Assembly: GCF_040681875.1 (NCBI RefSeq)
Contig: NZ_JBFAZP010000011.1
Coordinates: forward strand, 1-64,000
Direction of reading: 5' to 3'
Origin: Longispora sp040681875
GTDB taxonomy: Bacteria > Actinomycetota > Actinomycetes > Mycobacteriales > Micromonosporaceae
DNA length: 64,000 nt
A program made the position numbers and the translations under genes. Positions 60,258 to 64,000 of the stretch are shown here, in pieces (within the stretch, counting starts at the first letter, position 1; the number at the start of each line of letters is the position of its first letter). The notes under the pieces were generated by a model, which made no database searches, had not been told where the DNA came from, and worked only from the letters and a program-made list of their open reading frames with translations.

Positions 60258-60592
60258 ACCCTCATTTGGGTACTGGGGACCCTGCCCCGAATCCCCCCGG
60301 GGCGCCTTGTTCCCGCAGGCCCAGCCCACGGTGCTGTCGACCCGACGCGAGTTCCGCCGCATGCCGCCGCCCAGGTCCGGCACGGCCCGGACACGCGCGC
60401 CCGGCACCGCCACCTTGCACGCGGGGTAGGCGCAACCACACAGGCCCTGCACGCCCTGAAACGCGGGGTAGGCGCAACCACACAGGCCCCGCACGCCCTG
60501 AGACGCGGGCACGGCACAGGCACGCGGCAGATCCTGCACGCCCTGGGCATGGGGCCGGCACGGCCCGGGCACGTGGGGCCGGCGGGCTGATC
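60258..60592. other. 335-bp convergent intergenic region
   Basis: It lies between the DUF5319 and rsdA stop codons. It starts with a copy of the GTACCC-type repeat (60259-60282) and contains a 42-bp minisatellite. No gene is supported. Confidence 0.5.
60419..60545. repeat. Tandem repeat, period 42 bp
   Basis: Two near-identical units begin ACGCGGGGTAGGCGCAACC at 60419 and 60461; a third, degenerate unit begins at 60503. The region ends with GCACGCCCTG, shared by all units. Confidence 0.7.
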
Positions 60593-62053
60593 TCAGGCGT
60601 GCTTGGGCGGCTTCGGGGGCTTCTTCGGCGGCCAGTTGCCCTTGTGCCCGCCGCGGCTCCTGTCGTCCCAGTCCTTGTCGCCGTCGTCCTTCTTCTCGTT
60701 TTCGCCGCCCGGACCGCCACCCGGCCTGTCCCCCGAATCGCCGGTGCCGCCGGTCGGCCGGGACTGCGGCCGGGACTTGTCCCCAGGGTTGTCCACAGGC
60801 TTGGTGGGCTTCGGCGTCGGCGCGAACCGCGGATCGGCCCGCCCCGGCACGCCCTCCACTCCCCCGGCGACCCCCTTGAGATCCTCCGTACGCTGCCGCA
60901 GCCGGCGGCCCGCCTGGTCCGAGGTGACCTTGTCCAGCCAGCGCTCTGCCTCGGCAAGGTACTTCTGCGCGTCCTCCGGCCGGCCCGTCTCCAGCGCCTG
61001 GGTCGCCAGGTTCAGCGACTCCTCCGCGCGGGTCTCGGCGAGGGTGGAGGCGGCCCGGTCGGCGTACACCACCCGGGTGACCGGCCACAGCGGGCTGCCG
61101 GGGCGGGCGTTCCCGGCGGCGGCCACCCCGCCACCTCCGGCGGCCAGCACCACCACGGCGGCAGCGGCCAGCACGAGCCTCCGCCGCGACCGCGCGCCCC
61201 TGACTCCCGGAGCACCGCCGATCCCGCCAGGCCCGGCGGGCTCGCCCAGACCACCGGGCCGACCGGCGCGTCCGGACGTGCCGAGGTCTTCTGACGCTGC
61301 ACGATCTCCGGACCCGCCCGGACCGCCGTGCGCGCCGTGCCCGCCGGCGCCACCAGGCCCGCCGGGCTTGCCAGAGCCAACGGGCCGGCCAGTGCCTCCG
61401 GACCTGCCGAGGTCCCCCGACCCACCCGGGCCACCGCGCACGCCATGCCCGCCGGGTTCATCGGATCCACGGGGTTCGACTCCGAGGTCCGCGCCGGCCG
61501 TGGGCGCGGCCTTCGCGGGCACACGCGCGGCGGGAACGAACACCACCGGCGGCACGGCATCCTGGCCGAGCTGGTCGGAGGCCGCGATGCCGAACGTCGC
61601 TCCCTCCTGGCCGGAATGGTTCAGCCGGGCCGCGCCGCCCTGCGCGAAATCATTCAGGCCAGTAGCGCCGCCCTGCCCAGAATCATTCAGGCCAGTAGCG
61701 CCGCCCTGGACGGAATCGTTCAGACCAGTCGCGCCGCCCTGGACGGAATCGTTCAGACCAGTCGCGCCGCCCTGCGCGGATTCACTCGGACGGGCCGCGC
61801 CAGCCTGCGCGGAATCGTTCGGGCGGATCGGAGTGTCAGGACCAGACAGGCTGTTCGGGACCGAGTCGAGTGGAGTCCCCGACCGGAGCCCGAGCAGGGT
61901 TCCCACGGGGAGCGACGGGTCCTCGTCGGCCGTCACGTCCGCCCGCCACGCCGCCAACGCGTCCACCAGCGGATCCCCGGCCGGCACGGGCCCGCCCCGG
62001 CCGAGGGCGTCGAGCAGCGCGTCCGTCCGCGCGAACTCCTCGAACGGGGTCAC
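60593..62053 (-). CDS. rsdA: Anti-sigma-D factor RsdA-like, with repeat-rich linker
   Basis: 486 residues. Residues 3-45 (FEEFARTDALLDALGRG...DPLVDALAAWRADVTADE) match the RsdA sigma-D-binding segment. Then comes a very long low-complexity linker: six 11-residue GGATGLNDSVQ-type repeats (about 80-145) and a Gly/Pro-rich region. A membrane span (RRRLVLAAAAVVVLAAGGGGVAAAG) and an extracytoplasmic domain with GSPLWPVTRVVYADRA and QKYLAEAERWLDKV follow, ending in a Lys/Pro/Asp tail. It should hold sigma-D at the membrane until proteolysis. GTG start overlaps the sigD stop codon. It is much longer than mycobacterial RsdA (about 300). Confidence 0.88.
   Translation of the reverse strand: MTPFEEFARTDALLDALGRGGPVPAGDPLVDALAAWRADVTADEDPSLPVGTLLGLRSGTPLDSVPNSLSGPDTPIRPNDSAQAGAARPSESAQGGATGLNDSVQGGATGLNDSVQGGATGLNDSGQGGATGLNDFAQGGAARLNHSGQEGATFGIAASDQLGQDAVPPVVFVPAARVPAKAAPTAGADLGVEPRGSDEPGGHGVRGGPGGSGDLGRSGGTGRPVGSGKPGGPGGAGGHGAHGGPGGSGDRAASEDLGTSGRAGRPGGLGEPAGPGGIGGAPGVRGARSRRRLVLAAAAVVVLAAGGGGVAAAGNARPGSPLWPVTRVVYADRAASTLAETRAEESLNLATQALETGRPEDAQKYLAEAERWLDKVTSDQAGRRLRQRTEDLKGVAGGVEGVPGRADPRFAPTPKPTKPVDNPGDKSRPQSRPTGGTGDSGDRPGGGPGGENEKKDDGDKDWDDRSRGGHKGNWPPKKPPKPPKHA
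61619..61816. repeat. Six 33-bp in-frame repeats inside rsdA
   Basis: Units begin at 61619, 61652, 61685, 61718, 61751 and 61784 without a period error. Each encodes 11 residues of the type GGATGLNDSVQ on the minus strand. In-frame expansion and loss is likely. Confidence 0.85.
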
Positions 62054-62622
62054 GCTGACACCTCCTCGTCCGCGAACGTCCGCAGCCGGGCCAGCGCCCG
62101 GTGCTGGGCGACCCGGATCGCCCCGGCGGTCATGCCGAGCACGGTGCCGGCCTCCTCGGCGGAGAGGCCGACGGCCACCCGGAGCAGGATGATCTCGCGC
62201 TGCACGGGGGTGAGGCGTTCCAGTAGGCCGGCGAGTTGGCGGGACAGGTCGGCGGCCACGGCCTGGGCTTCGGGGTCGGCGCCGGGGTCGGGGCGTTCGG
62301 GGACCTGTTCGACGGGCGCGACGGTGAGGGCCCGCTGGGCCGCGCGGTGCGCGTCGGTCACCTTGTGCCCGGCGATCCCGAACACGAACGCGGCGAAGGG
62401 GCGGCCCAGGTCCTGATATCGCGGCAGGGCGGCCAGCACAGCGAGGCACACCTCCTGGGCGACGTCGTCGGCGGTCAGGTAGCCACCACCGACCCGTCCG
62501 AGGCGCGCCCGGCAGTAGCGCAGGATCAGTGGCCTCAGCTTGCCCAGCAGGTCGGACAGCGCCTGCTGATCGCCTGCCGCCGCCCGGACCGCGAGCCCGG
62601 TGAGCTCATCCTCTTCGACCAT
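62050..62622 (-). CDS. sigD: RNA polymerase sigma-D factor (ECF)
   Basis: 190 residues. Sigma region 2 spans about 25-95 (YLTADDVAQEVCLAVLAALPRYQDLGRPFAAFVFGIAGHKVTDAHR) and region 4 about 130-185 (LTPVQREIILLRVAVGLSAEEAGTVLGMTAGAIRVAQHRALARLR). It directs polymerase to a stress or stationary-phase regulon and is controlled by the co-encoded RsdA. Its start at 62622 lacks a well-spaced Shine-Dalgarno; a perfect palindrome lies 18-51 bp upstream. Confidence 0.93.
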   Translation of the reverse strand: MVEEDELTGLAVRAAAGDQQALSDLLGKLRPLILRYCRARLGRVGGGYLTADDVAQEVCLAVLAALPRYQDLGRPFAAFVFGIAGHKVTDAHRAAQRALTVAPVEQVPERPDPGADPEAQAVAADLSRQLAGLLERLTPVQREIILLRVAVGLSAEEAGTVLGMTAGAIRVAQHRALARLRTFADEEVSA

Positions 62623-62639
62623 CGTTGAAGACAGACCCT

Positions 62640-62673
62640 CCGTTACGGTGCCCGTGTATTCGCACCGTAACGG
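62640..62673. promoter_or_regulatory. Perfect 12-bp inverted repeat upstream of sigD
   Basis: CCGTTACGGTGC (62640-62651) and GCACCGTAACGG (62662-62673) are separated by 10 bp, between the groEL terminator and sigD. It could be an operator or an mRNA hairpin in the sigD leader. Confidence 0.55.
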
Positions 62674-62680
62674 ACGCGTG

Positions 62681-62714
62681 CAAAAAGAACGAGCACCCAG
62701 CTTTCGCCGGGTGC
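62681..62714 (-). terminator. Terminator of groEL1
   Basis: On the minus strand GCACCC and GGGTGC close a 10-nt loop (62709-62714 with 62693-62698) and are followed by TCGTTCTTTTTG, a good U-tract. Confidence 0.75.
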
Positions 62715-62736
62715 CCGTCCACTGTGCACGGTTTTG

Positions 62737-64000
62737 CTAGTGCGCGTGCCCGCGACCGCCGTGAGAGTGGCCGTGACCTGCGTCACTGTCGTTCTCGGGC
62801 TTCTCGACGATCAGCGTCTCGGTCGTCAGGAGCAGCGCCGCGATGCTGGCCGCGTTGGCGACCGCGCTGCGGGTGACCTTGACCGGGTCGACGATGCCGG
62901 CGGCGAGCAGGTCGACGTACTCACCCGTCGCGGCGTTGAGGCCCTGGCCCCACGGGAGCGCCCGGACCTTGCCGACGACGACGTACCCGTCGTGGCCGGC
63001 GTTCTGGGCGATCCAGCGCAGCGGCTCGTCGAGCGCCTTGCGGACGAGCCGCACGCCGACGCCCTCGTCACCGGTGAGGCCGAGGTCCTTGTCGAGCACC
63101 TCGGTCGCCTGGACGAGCGCCGCGCCGCCTCCGGGCACGATGCCCTCCTCGACAGCGGCCTTGGTCGCGGCGATCGCGTCCTCGATCCGGTGCTTCTTCT
63201 CCTTCATCTCGACCTCGGTCGCGGCGCCCACCTTGATGACCGCCACGCCGTCGCCGAGCTTCGCGAGCCGCTCCTGGAGCTTCTCGCGGTCCCAGTCGGA
63301 GTCCGAAGCCTCGATCTCAGACTTGATCTTGTTCGCCTGGATCTTGACCTGCTCGGCGTCGCCGCCGCCCTCCACGACCGTGGTGTTGTCCTTGGTCACC
63401 ACGACCCGCCGGGCGGTGCCCAGCATGTCGAGGGTCACGTCGGACAGCTTGTGGCCGAGGTCGGCGGTGATGACCTGACCACCGGTCAGGACCGCGATGT
63501 CCTCGAGCATCGCCTTGCGCCGGTCGCCGAAGCCCGGGGCCTTGACGGCCACGGACTTGAACGTCTTGCGCACGGCGTTGACGACGAGGGTCGACAGCGC
63601 CTGGCCGTCCACGTCCTCGGCGATGATCAGCAGCTGCTTGTTCGCGCCGATGATCTTCTCGAGCAGCGGGAGGATCTCCTCGAGCGCGGAGACCTTCTGG
63701 CCCGTGATGAGGATGTAGGGGTCCTCCAGCACCGCCTCGCCGGCCTCGGCGTCGGTCACGAAGTGCGGGGACACGAAGCCCTTGTCGAACTGCAGGCCCT
63801 CGGTGACCTCGAGCTCCGTGGTCAGGGTCGAGCCCTCCTCGACGGTGATGACACCGTCGCGGCCGACCCGGTCCATGGCCTCGGCGAGGAGTTGGCCGAT
63901 CGTGGCGTCCTGCGCGGAGACCGTCGCGACGTTGGCGATGGCTTCCTTGGTCGACACCTCGACGGCGCGGTCGAGCAGCACGCCCGAGACGGCCTCGACG
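62737..64000 (-). CDS. groEL1: 60 kDa chaperonin GroEL1 (5' part beyond the window)
   Basis: The C-terminal about 421 residues of a group I chaperonin; the frame stays open past 64000, so about 120 N-terminal residues are missing. Seen: EAVSGVLLDRA, the apical domain (EEGSTLTTELEVTEGLQFDKGFVSPHFVTD), KAPGFGDRRKAMLEDIAVLTGG, and VPGGGAALVQA. The tail ends GHGHSHGGRGHAH, the histidine-rich C-terminus typical of actinobacterial GroEL1 rather than the Gly-Gly-Met tail of the housekeeping copy. Mtb GroEL1 also lies near sigD. It presumably follows groES outside the window. Confidence 0.94.
   Translation of the reverse strand, partial: VEAVSGVLLDRAVEVSTKEAIANVATVSAQDATIGQLLAEAMDRVGRDGVITVEEGSTLTTELEVTEGLQFDKGFVSPHFVTDAEAGEAVLEDPYILITGQKVSALEEILPLLEKIIGANKQLLIIAEDVDGQALSTLVVNAVRKTFKSVAVKAPGFGDRRKAMLEDIAVLTGGQVITADLGHKLSDVTLDMLGTARRVVVTKDNTTVVEGGGDAEQVKIQANKIKSEIEASDSDWDREKLQERLAKLGDGVAVIKVGAATEVEMKEKKHRIEDAIAATKAAVEEGIVPGGGAALVQATEVLDKDLGLTGDEGVGVRLVRKALDEPLRWIAQNAGHDGYVVVGKVRALPWGQGLNAATGEYVDLLAAGIVDPVKVTRSAVANAASIAALLLTTETLIVEKPENDSDAGHGHSHGGRGHAH

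Noticed and set aside
59598..61088. A minus-strand open frame spanning the DUF5319 gene and its surroundings
   Set aside because: It crosses a conserved plus-strand gene, two intergenic spaces and the rsdA end; composition is low-complexity Arg/Gly/Ala without a domain.
61619..61816. CRISPR array from 33-bp periodicity in rsdA
   Set aside because: Units are contiguous with no spacers and translate to an 11-residue repeat inside a gene.
1..64000. tRNA, rRNA, prophage or integrative element
   Set aside because: I saw no tRNA cloverleaf, rRNA sequence, integrase, phage gene or attachment-site duplication when reading through; a dedicated scan could still find a tRNA I overlooked.

Overview
The window is high-GC (roughly 70%) chromosomal DNA of a filamentous or soil-type actinomycete. 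The evidence is strong third-codon GC bias, many GTG starts, GTGA/ATGA stop-start overlaps, an actinobacterial sigma-D/anti-sigma-D pair, a His-tailed GroEL1 and several PspC-domain signalling proteins. Exact genus cannot be read from the sequence; Micromonosporaceae or a neighbouring family is a reasonable guess. A 10-N scaffold gap at 50887-50896 shows it is a draft assembly. Most of the window is core chromosome. From memory, its gene content matches two conserved blocks of Mycobacterium tuberculosis: Rv0948c-Rv0957 (chorismate mutase, uvrD1, M23 peptidase, sucCD, perM-like, purN, purH) and Rv3409c-Rv3417c (choD, guaB3, guaB2, DUF5319 protein, rsdA, sigD, groEL1).

Layout. 1-657: start-less remnant of a tetratricopeptide-repeat gene. 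0.7-5 kb: central metabolism (icd, mdh) around a divergent MBL hydrolase / GlxA-type regulator pair. 5-10.2 kb: secreted enzymes, a LasA-type M23 peptidase and a large GH101 glycosidase with two C-terminal F5/8C modules. 10.2-17.9 kb: a complete oligopeptide ABC transporter with two tandem lipoprotein receptors. 18-28 kb: folD, a UBP zinc-finger protein, Na+/H+ antiporter, purH-purN, two proline-rich membrane proteins (CD225 and DUF4190), a DUF6350 membrane protein, sucD-sucC. 28.5-35.6 kb: B12-binding protein, membrane-anchored M23 peptidase, DUF4386 protein behind a three-copy operator, pcrA with a DUF2809 gene, and an XRE regulator.

35.7-41.6 kb: two secreted metallopeptidases (M4 and M28) that share almost the same C-terminal P-domain; a leaderless Phe/Tyr leader peptide and attenuator in front of chorismate mutase; a DUF3592-like protein; and a sortase-anchored thioester (TQXA) surface protein. 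41.7-50.8 kb: an envelope-stress cluster (PspC-domain histidine kinase, LuxR response regulator, divergent PspC/LiaF-like protein), convergent psd and pssA for phosphatidylethanolamine synthesis, two coupled tandem-Nudix genes, and another PspC protein with TTVLP repeats. 51-64 kb: guaA, a tetR-MFS efflux operon behind a nested concentric palindrome, a cholesterol-oxidase-like GMC enzyme, guaB3-guaB, a DUF5319 gene, rsdA-sigD and the 3' two thirds of groEL1.

I see no IS element, prophage, CRISPR array, tRNA, rRNA or biosynthetic gene cluster. The most interesting signals are regulatory or structural: the aromatic attenuator at 39258-39377, the triple operator at 30790-30851, the concentric palindrome centred on 54908, the sigD-upstream palindrome at 62640-62673, an unexplained hairpin at 28305-28341, several minisatellites (27, 33, 41, 42 and 126 nt periods), and fused or duplicated enzymes (Psd with an N-terminal Rossmann-like region, twin double-Nudix proteins).
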